From: Paenibacillus helianthi
Lineage (GTDB): Bacteria > Bacillota > Bacilli > Paenibacillales > Paenibacillaceae
Length of the DNA stretch: 64,000 bases
Direction of reading: 5' to 3'
Assembly: GCF_001909055.1 (NCBI RefSeq)
Contig: NZ_LVWI01000037.1
Span: 1 to 64,000, forward strand
A program made the position numbers and the translations under genes. Of the stretch, positions 15,110 to 23,860 are shown in pieces (position 1 is the stretch's first letter; every line of letters begins with the position of its first letter). Below the pieces are notes generated by a model, which ran no database searches, was not told where the DNA came from, and saw only the letters and a program-made list of their open reading frames with translations.

Positions 15110-16169
15110 TTACTTGCCCCCTTGGTAGTAGTATTTTATTTCCATCACTAATTGCAGTAATAGTTCCCTTTTGATCAGTTCGCAAAACTGAAGCATTCGC
15201 GCTTTTTAGCCTTGTCAATATGCCTGAATCCGGATGACCATAATTGTTTTTCCCGACGCTTATAATGGCGAGGGTTGGTTTGACAGCATCGAGAAAGGCT
15301 TTGCTGGTTGAGCTGCTGGAGCCATGATGGCCGACCTTTAGTACATCGGCTTTCAAACTCTTACCATCCGCAAGCATATCATTTTCAGACTTCAGTTCAG
15401 CATCTCCGGTGAATAAGAAGGACTTATTTTTATAAGTAACCTTTAGAACTGCGCTCCAATCGTTAAGATCATCACCATAGGTATTAACGGGCGCAAGGAA
15501 ATTTGCTTCTACACCCGTCAAAGGAATAGTAACTCCCTTAGTCACTGCTTTTATAGTGCGCCCTTCATTTTTAACTGCTGTCAGGAAATCCTTATAGGTT
15601 TGCGTGGTATGAGACACCTTCGGTGCATAAACAGACTTCACATTGAGGGCCTTTAGAACATCATCCAATCCACCAATATGATCTGCGTCGGGATGAGTAG
15701 CCACCATGGCATCAAGCGTCTTTACTCCCAAAGCATTTAAATACTTTACAACATTCTTTCCTTGATCATTGTTGCCACCGTCGATTAGGACGTACTGATT
15801 GTTTGGCGTTCGGATCAAGGTGGAGTCACCTTGTCCAACATCGAAAAAGTAAACCTGCAGAGTGCCGACATTTTGTTTTTTAGGCACGATCAAAGTAGGA
15901 GCTGGTGTTGTAGTTGGTTTGGTTGTAGGCTTTGCGGTCGGTTTTATAACTGGTTTGGCTGTTGGTTTGGCAGTGGCAGCCGGAGCTGATTTAGAACCTC
16001 CGCCATTGTGGTAGTAGTATTCACCGTTTTCCAGTCCCCATTTTGCACAATTGGTACGGCAGTAATGACCACCATTTGAATCTGTTCTACCCGGATGTGC
16101 ATTGGCGATAACAGGAAGCAAGATCAATAAAACCGACAAGATCATTGATAAAGCAATTCTATTCTTCAT
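15090..16169 (-). CDS. Secreted ComEC-like MBL-fold hydrolase with YHYH domain
   Basis: The protein of about 359 residues has a signal peptide (residues 1-24), a short YHYH-type segment (HPGRTDSNGGHYC...EYYYHNGG, about 25-57) and a flexible linker of repeated Thr-Lys-Pro units (about 65-95). The MBL-fold domain follows with VYFFDVGQGDSTLI, LIDGGNN, THPDADHIGG (metal-binding HxDxDH) and VGHHGS. It resembles the C-terminal nuclease-like domain of ComEC and stand-alone extracellular relatives; DNA degradation is plausible but unshown. A TTG four codons upstream (16181) overlaps the ribosome site GGGGGA, so I choose the ATG at 16169. It forms an overlapping pair with the DUF3006 gene. Confidence 0.85.
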   Translation of the reverse strand: MKNRIALSMILSVLLILLPVIANAHPGRTDSNGGHYCRTNCAKWGLENGEYYYHNGGGSKSAPAATAKPTAKPVIKPTAKPTTKPTTTPAPTLIVPKKQNVGTLQVYFFDVGQGDSTLIRTPNNQYVLIDGGNNDQGKNVVKYLNALGVKTLDAMVATHPDADHIGGLDDVLKALNVKSVYAPKVSHTTQTYKDFLTAVKNEGRTIKAVTKGVTIPLTGVEANFLAPVNTYGDDLNDWSAVLKVTYKNKSFLFTGDAELKSENDMLADGKSLKADVLKVGHHGSSSSTSKAFLDAVKPTLAIISVGKNNYGHPDSGILTRLKSANASVLRTDQKGTITAISDGNKILLPRGQVNEEGNY

Positions 16170-16610
16170 AAAATCCCCCAAGAGATGTTCTGGAGGTAGT
16201 CTATCAGAATAAGGGAATATTTTGTACTTGAAAAAAACAAATCAATAATAAAGATCAAAGTATATTTCAGTAGAAGAAACCGGGTTCTCATCATCTTTTA
16301 CCTAAAAATAATCACGTAAAAAACACATTTTATCTAAAACAAGCTTCAGAGTATTTTAGAAAATGAATGAATTATATCCAAGACATCAAAAAAAGAGTGG
16401 GTGCTAAGTTAAAATACACTACATTAAAATGTCTGCATGATGCGCTGGGTTACACCTATGCTGGTCCCCAAAGGATAACAGGGATTACCGGGTTGCTTCT
16501 TAGGAGCTCTCCGCTCCAAAAGCGTTTGACTTCTCAAACCGACTCCCCCTATAATGGAAGAAGTGATTTTGGTTGCCCGGAGCGGTAATTTTCCAAGGGG
16601 GAGGCAGACA
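16170..16610. other. Intergenic region between MBL gene and fur
   Basis: The left 250 bases are AT-rich and should carry the promoter of the leftward MBL gene. The right part is GC-richer and holds the fur promoter listed below. I see no RNA gene, no phage attachment repeat and no coding frame with a ribosome site. Confidence 0.6.
16526..16555 (+). promoter_or_regulatory. Sigma-A promoter of fur
   Basis: TTGACT (16526-16531) and a perfect TATAAT (16550-16555) are 18 bases apart and lie 55 bases before the fur start. No convincing PerR or Fur box overlaps it. Confidence 0.7.
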
Positions 16611-17078
16611 ATGGAAGCCCGGATAGATAAGATTAAGCAACAGCTACAATCCCAAGGATATAAGCTGACACCCCAACGGGAAGCGACTTTAAGAGTGCTG
16701 CTGGAGAATGAGGAAGACCACTTAAGCGCAGAAGATGTTTTCATGCTGGTGAAGGAGAAAGCTCCTGAGATCGGTCTCGCTACTGTCTATCGTACTCTGG
16801 AGCTGCTTAGTGAACTTCATGTCGTGGAGAAGATCAATTTCGGTGATGGCGTGGCCCGTTATGACTTGCGGACAGATACAGCGAAGCATCACCACCATCA
16901 TCTAATCTGTGTGCAGTGCGGCACGATGGATGAGATTCGCGAAGATTGGCTCGGACCGCTGGAAGAGCGGCTGGAGAACGAGTTTAATTTTACCGTGCTG
17001 GATCATAGACTTGATTTTCACGGAATCTGCTACCGCTGCAAGGACAAGAACAGCACGGACAGCAAGCCTTCCGAATAA
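16611..17078 (+). CDS. fur: Ferric uptake regulator Fur
   Basis: Fur is the iron-sensing repressor that, with Fe2+, binds 7-1-7 inverted repeats and shuts iron-uptake genes. The 155-residue product has the winged helix (LTPQREATLRVLLE, EIGLATVYRTLELL), the metal-binding AKHHHHHLICVQCG and the second CYRC pair of the structural zinc site. Position between the MBL gene and yqzK-xerD matches the fur locus of Bacillus. An upstream in-frame ATG (16554) overlaps the -10 box, so the start with AGGGGGAGG before 16611 is right. The gene has its own promoter and terminator. A perfect target box is present at 33737 in this window. Confidence 0.92.
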   Translation: MEARIDKIKQQLQSQGYKLTPQREATLRVLLENEEDHLSAEDVFMLVKEKAPEIGLATVYRTLELLSELHVVEKINFGDGVARYDLRTDTAKHHHHHLICVQCGTMDEIREDWLGPLEERLENEFNFTVLDHRLDFHGICYRCKDKNSTDSKPSE

Positions 17079-17103
17079 GCTTATAGATGAGGATTTACCG
17101 CAT

Positions 17104-17142
17104 AAGCTCTCCCCGGTACGATATACCGGAGGGGGCTTTTTA
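17104..17142 (+). terminator. fur terminator
   Basis: AAGCTCTCCCCGGTA pairs with TACCGGAGGGGGCTT around a 4-5 base loop, followed by a T-run. fur is therefore monocistronic. Confidence 0.8.
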
Positions 17143-17245
17143 AATGATTTACAGTGCTTCATACATATTAGAAGTCACCGGTGCATAGAGTGTAGGACGA
17201 GTTCGTGGGGCTAAATTGCTCCATAAAATTTGAGGAGGAATCCCG

Positions 17246-17479
17246 ATGATCGTCTCTGTGCCGAAGACCATGCGCCGGCTGTATTTTATGACACTGCTGG
17301 TGGCCATGAGCTGCCTTGCTTATTATGCCATGAGCTGGATCAGCAGTTGGATCAATCCTTATGAGCATCATGAAATCCCTGAAGGAACGGCCGTCCGGGC
17401 ATTCCAAGAGGTTCCGCATAGTCCCGAAGCGCTGGGCGCGGGGGAGAGATTGCGGTTTTATTACTGGTACGGTGAGTGA
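17246..17479 (+). CDS. yqzK: YqzK-like small membrane protein (DUF4227)
   Basis: The 77-residue protein has one membrane helix (about 10-33, ..RRLYFMTLLVAMSCLAYYAM) and a short outside tail with NPYEHHEIPEGTAVRAFQ and a Tyr/Trp-rich end. It matches DUF4227 and occupies the place of yqzK between fur and xerD (ripX) in Bacillus. Function is unknown. GAGGAGG precedes the ATG by 8 bases. Confidence 0.8.
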   Translation: MIVSVPKTMRRLYFMTLLVAMSCLAYYAMSWISSWINPYEHHEIPEGTAVRAFQEVPHSPEALGAGERLRFYYWYGE

Positions 17480-17526
17480 ACACTACTCCATAAGCAGGAA
17501 ATAGCTGAGAGTCTGTCGAAAAAGAC

Positions 17527-17555
17527 AAGGGTGGGACCGCACATGGCCTACCCTT
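17527..17555 (+). promoter_or_regulatory. T-box-antiterminator-like hairpin before xerD
   Basis: AGGGTGGGACCGC (17528-17540) is a close match to the T-box consensus AGGGTGGNACCGCG. AAGGGTGGG pairs with CCTACCCTT (17547-17555). The leader between yqzK and xerD is only 155 bases, too short for a full T-box with specifier stem, and no terminator alternative is obvious. It may be chance or a relic. Confidence 0.2.
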
Positions 17556-17634
17556 AAAAGCTTGCCGCGAGCCCTATGCCTAAAATGCTCCAGAATCGTG
17601 AAGAGCAGCCTGAGTAAGACAGGAGCGTGGATTG

Positions 17635-18528
17635 ATGAAGTCACATTTGCAGCCGTTTATGCAGTATTTATCCGAAGACAAAGGCTTGTCGCCAAGCACA
17701 CTGGAGTCCTACGGACGGGACATTTCACAGTTTATGGATTTTGCCGAAGAGCGTGGCTTAGCCTCGCCGGAAGAGATCAAAAGATCACATATTATGCTCT
17801 ATCTCGCGGCACAGCGGGGAGCAGGGCGCGCAGCCGCAACGGTGAACCGGAATACGGTGTCACTCCGGGCTTTTTTTCACTATTTACTGAAGGAACGATT
17901 GATCGGGCAGGACCCGACGCTGGATATGGACAAAATCAAACCAAGCAGCAAGCCGCCGATAATACTGAGTGTGGAAGAGATGGAACGGCTGCTGGAAGCA
18001 CCTGGTGAAGACACTCCCCCGGGCAAACGCGATAAGGCGATGCTGGAGCTGCTCTATGCCACTGGTATCCGCGTCTCCGAGCTGATCTCGCTGAATGTGG
18101 AGGATGTGCATACAGATATGAAGTATGTGCGCTGCACCGGATCTTCCGGGAAGGAGCGGATCGTTCCCATGGGGGAGATGGCCGCTGAATGTGTAGCCCG
18201 GTATACGGCTGGTATGCGGGACAAGCTGCTTCGCGGGAATACGGATGAGTCAGCCCTGTTCCTGAACAGTCTGGGTGGCAGGCTGACCCGTCAGGGATTC
18301 TGGAAAATCATTAAGAAATACGCCCGCGAAGCCCAGATCGAGCAGGACATTACTCCGCATACCTTAAGACATTCTTTTGCGGCACACCTGCTGGAGGGTG
18401 GGGCTGATCTGCGTTCCGTACAGCAAATGCTGGGACATTCTGATATTTCTACTACCCAGATTTATAGCGGAATTGCGCGTAAGAATATGAAGGATGTCTA
18501 TGAGAGCCATCATCCGCGGGCCAGATAA
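17635..18528 (+). CDS. xerD: Site-specific tyrosine recombinase XerD
   Basis: The protein of about 297 residues has the N-terminal SAM-like core-binding domain (YLSEDKGLSPSTLESYGRDISQF) and the catalytic domain with all conserved residues: Arg in ATGIRVSEL, Lys in GSSGKERIVP, HxxR in HTLRHSFA, the later His in LGHSDISTT and the nucleophile Tyr in TQIYS. With XerC it resolves chromosome dimers at dif. Its position after fur-yqzK and before deoB equals that of Bacillus ripX. I choose the ATG at 17635 with AGGAG before it; a TTG one codon earlier is also in frame. Confidence 0.93.
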   Translation: MKSHLQPFMQYLSEDKGLSPSTLESYGRDISQFMDFAEERGLASPEEIKRSHIMLYLAAQRGAGRAAATVNRNTVSLRAFFHYLLKERLIGQDPTLDMDKIKPSSKPPIILSVEEMERLLEAPGEDTPPGKRDKAMLELLYATGIRVSELISLNVEDVHTDMKYVRCTGSSGKERIVPMGEMAAECVARYTAGMRDKLLRGNTDESALFLNSLGGRLTRQGFWKIIKKYAREAQIEQDITPHTLRHSFAAHLLEGGADLRSVQQMLGHSDISTTQIYSGIARKNMKDVYESHHPRAR

Positions 18529-18712
18529 CCGGAAACACGTTTAATCTAAGAGATCACTTACAATAATCAAGTCCGCAGTCGGCAAAAGATGCTTTTTGTG
18601 AGTAAGATCGCTATGATGGAATCATACTGAAACCTAAGGCACCACCAGGTGGTACTCATTTGAAAGATCAGCGGCTCAAGTCTTGCATACTACTAAAGGA
18701 GTGAAGACGGCA

Positions 18713-19891
18713 ATGTCCTCATTTAAACGAATCGGATTTATTGTACTGGATAGTGTAGGTATCGGTGAAGCGCCGGATGCCGAAGGTTTTGGAGATAAAG
18801 GAGCCCATACGCTGGGCCATATTCTGGAACGGGTGCCGGGTCTTAAGCTTCCTAACCTGCAGCAGCTTGGCCTTGCGAATATTGCACCGCTGCCGCCGCT
18901 TGAACCTGTGGCTGCCCCAACCGGATATTACGGTAAAATGCAGGAGGTTTCGGTTGGTAAGGATACGATGACCGGACACTGGGAGCTGATGGGACTCAAG
19001 ATTGAGATTCCCTTCAATACTTACCCTGACGGCTTCCCTGCTGAATTGATTGAGAAGTTTGAAGCCGCTACCGGCCGCAAGGTGATTGGCAACAAACCGG
19101 CCTCCGGTACGGAGATACTGGTAGAGTATGGTGAGGAGCAGATGAAGACAGGCGCCTGGATTGTATACACATCTGCAGACAGTGTATTTCAGCTTGCTGC
19201 GCATGAGGATATTATCCCGCTGGAAGAGCTGTACCGCGCATGCGCTATCGCCCGTGAGCTGACGATGGCTCCTGAATTCTCGGTGGGACGTGTAATCGCC
19301 CGACCTTATGTGGGCAAACCGGGGAACTTCGTACGCACGCCGAATCGTCATGATTATGCGGTGAAGCCACCTGAGCCAACCCTAATGAATGCGCTGCAGG
19401 ATATCGGCAAAGACGTGATTGCCGTCGGCAAGATCAATGATATTTTTACGGGTGAAGGGGTTACAGCCTCCTATCCGACCAAAAGCAATGAACATGGTAT
19501 CGAAATTACAATTGCAGAGCTGCGCAAGCCTTTTAACGGCTTCCTGTTCACCAATCTGGTAGACTTCGACTCCCTGTACGGCCACCGCCGTGATCCTGAG
19601 GGCTATGGTCATGCCTTGGAGGTGTTTGATCAGGCGCTGCCTGAGCTGCTCTCGACGTTAACGGAAGACGATCTTCTGATCCTCTCGGCAGACCACGGTA
19701 ATGACCCGATCCACAGCGGAACAGATCATACGCGCGAATATGTGCCGCTGCTGGTCTACAGTCCGCGGTTCAAGAACCCGGATAGCCTGGGCATCCGGCA
19801 GACGTTCTCGGATGTGGCAGCGACGATTGCCGACAACTTCGGGGCGAAAGCGCCGCAGTACGGGACAAGCTTTTTGGCGGAATTGAAGTAA
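18713..19891 (+). CDS. deoB: Phosphopentomutase
   Basis: DeoB interconverts (deoxy)ribose 1-phosphate and 5-phosphate, feeding sugars from nucleoside breakdown into glycolysis. The 392-residue length is typical. Metal and active-site motifs are [11 protein letters not shown] (about 13-23), [10 protein letters not shown] (the catalytic Thr), [18 protein letters not shown] and [15 protein letters not shown] start 10 codons earlier is possible, but AAAGGAG fits the ATG at 18713. The three phosphorylase genes that follow make its substrates, so the four genes form a salvage operon as in Bacillus (drm). Confidence 0.95.
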   Translation: MSSFKRIGFIVLDSVGIGEAPDAEGFGDKGAHTLGHILERVPGLKLPNLQQLGLANIAPLPPLEPVAAPTGYYGKMQEVSVGKDTMTGHWELMGLKIEIPFNTYPDGFPAELIEKFEAATGRKVIGNKPASGTEILVEYGEEQMKTGAWIVYTSADSVFQLAAHEDIIPLEELYRACAIARELTMAPEFSVGRVIARPYVGKPGNFVRTPNRHDYAVKPPEPTLMNALQDIGKDVIAVGKINDIFTGEGVTASYPTKSNEHGIEITIAELRKPFNGFLFTNLVDFDSLYGHRRDPEGYGHALEVFDQALPELLSTLTEDDLLILSADHGNDPIHSGTDHTREYVPLLVYSPRFKNPDSLGIRQTFSDVAATIADNFGAKAPQYGTSFLAELK

Positions 19892-19922
19892 TCCCACAAC
19901 CCCTTTAGGAGGCAATATAATC

Positions 19923-20747
19923 ATGAACGTAGTAACTCAGAGCAATATTCAGGAAGCAGCAATCTATATCAAAGATAAATGTCCGGTTGCCCCGGAGATC
20001 GGCCTGATCCTCGGTTCGGGTCTTGGCGTGCTGGCGGATCTGATCACCGATGAGGTGGTCATTCCCTACCATGAAATTCCGCATTTCCCGGTATCTACGG
20101 TGGAAGGACACGAGGGTGAACTGCTGATTGGCATGATCGAAGGACGCCGTGTGGTTATGATGAAGGGCCGTTTTCATATGTATGAGGGCTATGGCCCGGA
20201 AACGACAGCCTTTCCCGTTCGTGTAATGAAGGAGCTGGGAGTAGCCAGCCTGCTGGTGACTAACGCCGCCGGAGGCGTGAACACAGACTTCAAGCCTGGG
20301 GATCTGATGCTGATCACCGATCATCTGAACCTGACCGGACGCAATCCGCTGACGGGCCCCAATGACAATGCGCTGGGTGTGCGCTTCCCTGATATGTCCT
20401 CAGCCTACAGCCCCCGTCTGATAGCAGTGGCCAAAGAAGCTGCGGCAGTACAGGGGTTTGAATTCAAGGAAGGTGTATATGCCGGACTGCTTGGACCCAA
20501 CTACGAAACACCGGCTGAAATCGTGATGCTTCGCCGCCAGGGTGCGGATGCGGTCGGGATGTCTACCGTTTCGGAGACCATTGTTGCCCGTCATGCCGGC
20601 ATTGAGGTGCTGGGTATTTCCTGTATCACTAATATGGCTGCCGGTATTCTGGACCAGCCGCTGAACCATGCGGAGGTTATGGAGACGGCGGACCGTGTGC
20701 GGGAGCACTTTTTGAAGCTGGTCCTGGCGTTTATTCCGAAGATGTAG
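19923..20747 (+). CDS. punA: Purine nucleoside phosphorylase, first copy
   Basis: The 274-residue enzyme splits inosine or guanosine and their deoxy forms with phosphate. It is of the trimeric PNP type (PunA): GLILGSGLG phosphate loop at about 24-32, GRFHMYEG, TNAAGGVN and VGMSTVSE near the C-terminus. The AGGAGG ribosome site is 11 bases from the ATG. It follows deoB at 31 bases, so it belongs to the same operon. A second, similar gene follows at 20811. Confidence 0.92.
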   Translation: MNVVTQSNIQEAAIYIKDKCPVAPEIGLILGSGLGVLADLITDEVVIPYHEIPHFPVSTVEGHEGELLIGMIEGRRVVMMKGRFHMYEGYGPETTAFPVRVMKELGVASLLVTNAAGGVNTDFKPGDLMLITDHLNLTGRNPLTGPNDNALGVRFPDMSSAYSPRLIAVAKEAAAVQGFEFKEGVYAGLLGPNYETPAEIVMLRRQGADAVGMSTVSETIVARHAGIEVLGISCITNMAAGILDQPLNHAEVMETADRVREHFLKLVLAFIPKM

Positions 20748-20810
20748 GCTGAGGCCTCAGCTGAACTGACTTTTACACCATACACAATTGATATAGGGAG
20801 GACGTTACTT

Positions 20811-21674
20811 ATGACACAACACGCAAATACCCCTTATGGCATGCAGGTCAAAGAAGCTGCTGAATATATTCAATCCAAACTGGGTGCATACGCTCCAAAG
20901 ATCGGACTGATTCTGGGTTCGGGTCTTGGCGATCTGGGCGACCAGATTGAAGATGCCATTTACTTGCCTTACGGGGAAATCCCCCACTTTCCGCGTTCGA
21001 CGGTGGAAGGCCATGCCGGACGGTTCGTCATCGGAAAGCTGGAAGGCAAAGACGTTATGATTATGCAGGGCCGTTTCCATTACTATGAAGGTTATGCCAT
21101 GCGCAAGGTTGTACTGCCGGTATACGTAATGGCTAAGCTTGGCATAGGAACGCTGGTAATTACCAATGCGGGCGGCGGCATGAACCGTTCATTCAAAGCC
21201 GGAGATCTGATGCTGATTACCGACCACCTGAACATGACCGGTGACAACCCGCTGATCGGACCTAATGATCCGGAGCTGGGTGTTCGTTTCCCGGATATGT
21301 CCCGGGCGTATGATCCTGAATATATCGTTCTGGCCCAAAAGCTGGCGGCTGGAGTCAAAGGTGTGGACGGCGAAGCACTGGTGCTGCAGGAAGGCGTCTA
21401 TGCCGGAATCAGCGGCCCAACCTACGAAACACCTGCTGAGCTCAAAATGCTCGCCCTTCTTGGCGGAGATGCCGTAGGCATGTCCACGGTGCCGGAAGTG
21501 ATTGTTGCCAGCCACAGCAAGCTGCGGGTGCTGGGTATTACCTGTATTACCGATATGGCTATTGGGGATGAGCTGGAGCCGCTGACGCATGAGCAGGTGG
21601 TAAAGGTGGCAAACCTGACAAAACCGAAATTTATCGGCCTGGTGCGCGCTTTTGTGCGTGAGGTGCAGGCATAA
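20811..21674 (+). CDS. Purine nucleoside phosphorylase, second copy
   Basis: This 287-residue paralogue of the gene just before it shares the same motifs: [42 protein letters not shown]. It differs in the loop YEGYAMRK and in the N-terminus (extra 12 residues). It is a tandem pair within the deoB operon; Bacillus has only punA here. The two may differ in purine or sugar preference. The stop is fused to the start of the next gene (TAATG), so pyrimidine phosphorylase is made with it. A GGAGG ribosome site is present. Confidence 0.9.
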   Translation: MTQHANTPYGMQVKEAAEYIQSKLGAYAPKIGLILGSGLGDLGDQIEDAIYLPYGEIPHFPRSTVEGHAGRFVIGKLEGKDVMIMQGRFHYYEGYAMRKVVLPVYVMAKLGIGTLVITNAGGGMNRSFKAGDLMLITDHLNMTGDNPLIGPNDPELGVRFPDMSRAYDPEYIVLAQKLAAGVKGVDGEALVLQEGVYAGISGPTYETPAELKMLALLGGDAVGMSTVPEVIVASHSKLRVLGITCITDMAIGDELEPLTHEQVVKVANLTKPKFIGLVRAFVREVQA

Positions 21675-23005
21675 TGCGGGCAGTTGATCTGATTCAAAAG
21701 AAAAGAGACGGCGGCGAGCTGAGCCGTGAAGAAATTGCTTATCTGATCCAGGGCTACAGCAAGGGTGAAATTCCGGATTATCAAATTTCTGCTTGGGCAA
21801 TGGCGGTCTACTTCCAAGGGATGAACGCACGTGAAACCGGTGATCTGACCCTGGAAATGGCCATGTCAGGTGACCAGGTTGACCTTAGTCCGATTGCGGG
21901 CATCAAGGTAGACAAGCATTCCACAGGCGGTGTGGGCGATAAAACTACAGTAGTGCTTGCTCCACTCGTAGCCTCTGCCGGAGTACCAGTCGCCAAAATG
22001 TCCGGCCGCGGTCTGGGACATACCGGCGGCACTCTCGACAAGCTGGAGTCGATCAGCGGCTTCTCCGTGGAGATGGACCGTGAACGGTTCTTCACCCAGG
22101 TTGGCGAGATCGGTGCGGCTGTCATCGGCCAGTCCGGCAATATCACCCCTGCGGACAAGAAACTGTACGCGCTGCGTGATGTGACCGCGACGGTGGAATC
22201 CATTCCGCTGATTGCGAGCTCCGTCATGAGTAAAAAGATTGCCGCCGGCGCCGATGCCATTGTACTCGATGTCAAAACCGGCAGCGGCGCATTCATGAAA
22301 ACGCTGGACGATTCCATCGCCCTGGCCCAGGCCATGGTCGATATCGGAACCCATCTGGGTCGTAACACGGTTGCGGTCATCAGCGACATGGACCAGCCCC
22401 TGGGCTACGGCATCGGCAATGCCTTGGAAATCAAGGAAGGCATCGAAACCCTTAAGGGTCACGGGCCTAAAGATCTGGAAGAGGTCTGCCTGATTCTTGG
22501 AAGTCAGATGCTGGTCCTTGGGGGAAAAGCGAAGGATGAGGCCGAAGCGCGTTCGATCCTGAAGACCCACATTGAGGATGGCAGTGCACTGGCTAAGTTC
22601 AAGCAGATCGTCCTGGCCCAGGGCGGAGATGTAACCCAGGTGGAGTCGCCCGATACACTGCCGTCCGCACGGACCTTCATCGAAGTGAAGGCAGCGACTT
22701 CCGGGTACGTGGAGAGCATCCAGGCTGAGCAAATTGGCATCGCTGCCATGCTGCTTGGTGCCGGCCGGGAAACGAAGGAATCGGTCATTGATCTGGCGGT
22801 CGGTATTCAGCTGTCCAAGAAAGTCGGGGATGCTGTAGCTGCAGGCGAAACACTCGCTGTCCTGCATGTGAACGACGCCGGAGTGAACAAGGTGCAGGAA
22901 GCGGAAGCCAAGGTGCTGGAAGCTTACCTGATTTCCGCCGAGCCGGTTCCCCCGCAACCGCTGGTCTTCGCATTGGTGACCAAGGATGGGGTCACACGGT
23001 ATTAG
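21674..23005 (+). CDS. pdp: Pyrimidine-nucleoside phosphorylase
   Basis: The 443-residue enzyme cleaves uridine and thymidine with phosphate. The family signature [12 protein letters not shown] and [16 protein letters not shown] are present near 80 and 115, along with the N-terminal helical domain and the C-terminal alpha/beta lid. Its one-base overlap (TAATG) with the preceding PNP gene indicates translational coupling. It closes the salvage operon, which ends at the terminator 23054-23098. Bacillus keeps pdp elsewhere with nupC and dra, so the linkage differs. Confidence 0.95.
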   Translation: MRAVDLIQKKRDGGELSREEIAYLIQGYSKGEIPDYQISAWAMAVYFQGMNARETGDLTLEMAMSGDQVDLSPIAGIKVDKHSTGGVGDKTTVVLAPLVASAGVPVAKMSGRGLGHTGGTLDKLESISGFSVEMDRERFFTQVGEIGAAVIGQSGNITPADKKLYALRDVTATVESIPLIASSVMSKKIAAGADAIVLDVKTGSGAFMKTLDDSIALAQAMVDIGTHLGRNTVAVISDMDQPLGYGIGNALEIKEGIETLKGHGPKDLEEVCLILGSQMLVLGGKAKDEAEARSILKTHIEDGSALAKFKQIVLAQGGDVTQVESPDTLPSARTFIEVKAATSGYVESIQAEQIGIAAMLLGAGRETKESVIDLAVGIQLSKKVGDAVAAGETLAVLHVNDAGVNKVQEAEAKVLEAYLISAEPVPPQPLVFALVTKDGVTRY

Positions 23006-23053
23006 GCAGACAGGGATTATAGTGCTTGGTGTGGAAAGACTCTAAGCAAAAAT

Positions 23054-23098
23054 AAAGCGGCAGCCATGGACAGAAACGTCCTGGACTGCCGCTTTTTC
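23054..23098. terminator. Terminator between pdp and the convergent GyrI-like gene
   Basis: AAAGCGGCAG (23054-23063) pairs with CTGCCGCTTT (23086-23095), extended inward by GGAC/GTCC. T-runs on both sides let it serve both converging transcripts; it reaches up to the stop of the gene at 23099. Confidence 0.8.
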
Positions 23099-23554
23099 TT
23101 AATGAAGTGGAACGCAAATCTCACAATAATGATTACTAACAAGCTCCATACTATACCGCTCCAGGATGGGTCTTGTTTCATCCAGACTCAGCCTTCGGTT
23201 CTTCAACTCCGTGAAGATTTCACCCCAGGCTTTTTGAACAGCTTCTGCTGTATGAGGGATCATAAATACAGCGTAGCTTCCTCCGCTTATACTGCCTAAG
23301 CTGACTTCATCAGATTGGACACAGTAATCCTCAGGAACAACCAGACACGCATCGTAGCGGCAATGTTCCGGTTTCACAAATGCAGGATTATCTTGGGCAA
23401 TTCCAAGGATCACAGACATTGTATTAAAAATTGGAGTAGAGGCTGCCCACCTTTTGAATGTATCCATTAATTGTGAATTTGCTATTCCATAAGGACCAAT
23501 CTGTCTCATATATACAATTGTACAGGACGGTATGTTTTCAATTGTCACGTTCAT
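23099..23554 (-). CDS. GyrI-like small-molecule-binding protein
   Basis: The 151-residue single-domain protein follows the GyrI/SbmC or AraC effector-binding fold: start IPSCTIVYMRQIGPYG, ..DACLVVPEDY, GGSYAVFMIPHTAEAVQKAWGEIFTE. Stand-alone members bind hydrophobic ligands or toxins, and some degrade cyclopropanoid compounds. No DNA-binding domain is attached. The stop lies on the edge of the shared terminator. It faces the salvage operon and shares no promoter with dacF, which lies 306 bases off. Ligand unknown. Confidence 0.8.
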   Translation of the reverse strand: MNVTIENIPSCTIVYMRQIGPYGIANSQLMDTFKRWAASTPIFNTMSVILGIAQDNPAFVKPEHCRYDACLVVPEDYCVQSDEVSLGSISGGSYAVFMIPHTAEAVQKAWGEIFTELKNRRLSLDETRPILERYSMELVSNHYCEICVPLH

Positions 23555-23860
23555 ATGATCTTCTCTTTCATATAGAGTACATCGATGTCTGAAACTATCT
23601 TAGAATGCTTTAAAATGAAAAACAACTCATTTTTATAAAAAAGTGGAAGTTCACCATATCATGCTCCCTGCTGAAAAGGGATGCAAACTTCTTTTATGAA
23701 CCATTTATTCCGGAAATGTTGCGGAGTCTGCACTTCAGGGGGGGATTCACCGGAGACGAACCTGTTTTTTACGCACAAATGGAATAATTTTCACCCTTTC
23801 TGACCAGACTGGAACACAGTACCTGTGAAATGAAGGTTAATGTTCAGGAGGGGAACCATT
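23555..23860. other. Divergent intergenic region GyrI-like gene / dacF
   Basis: The 306 bases should hold promoters in both directions. I see a T-rich tract around 23632-23640 and a stretch GGAATAATT near 23784 that resembles a sigma-F -10 box, but no matching -35, so no promoter is assigned. No small gene is supported. Confidence 0.5.

Noticed and set aside
16480-16560. tRNA-like stretch before fur
   Set aside because: No cloverleaf with anticodon and T-arm can be drawn; the region is the fur promoter.
13806-17245. Phage attachment site at the right edge
   Set aside because: No direct repeat matching the left edge and no tRNA or integrase is visible; the right edge is defined by the IS remnant.
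23770-23800. Sigma-F promoter before dacF
   Set aside because: GGAATAATT fits only the -10; no suitable -35 element at the right distance.
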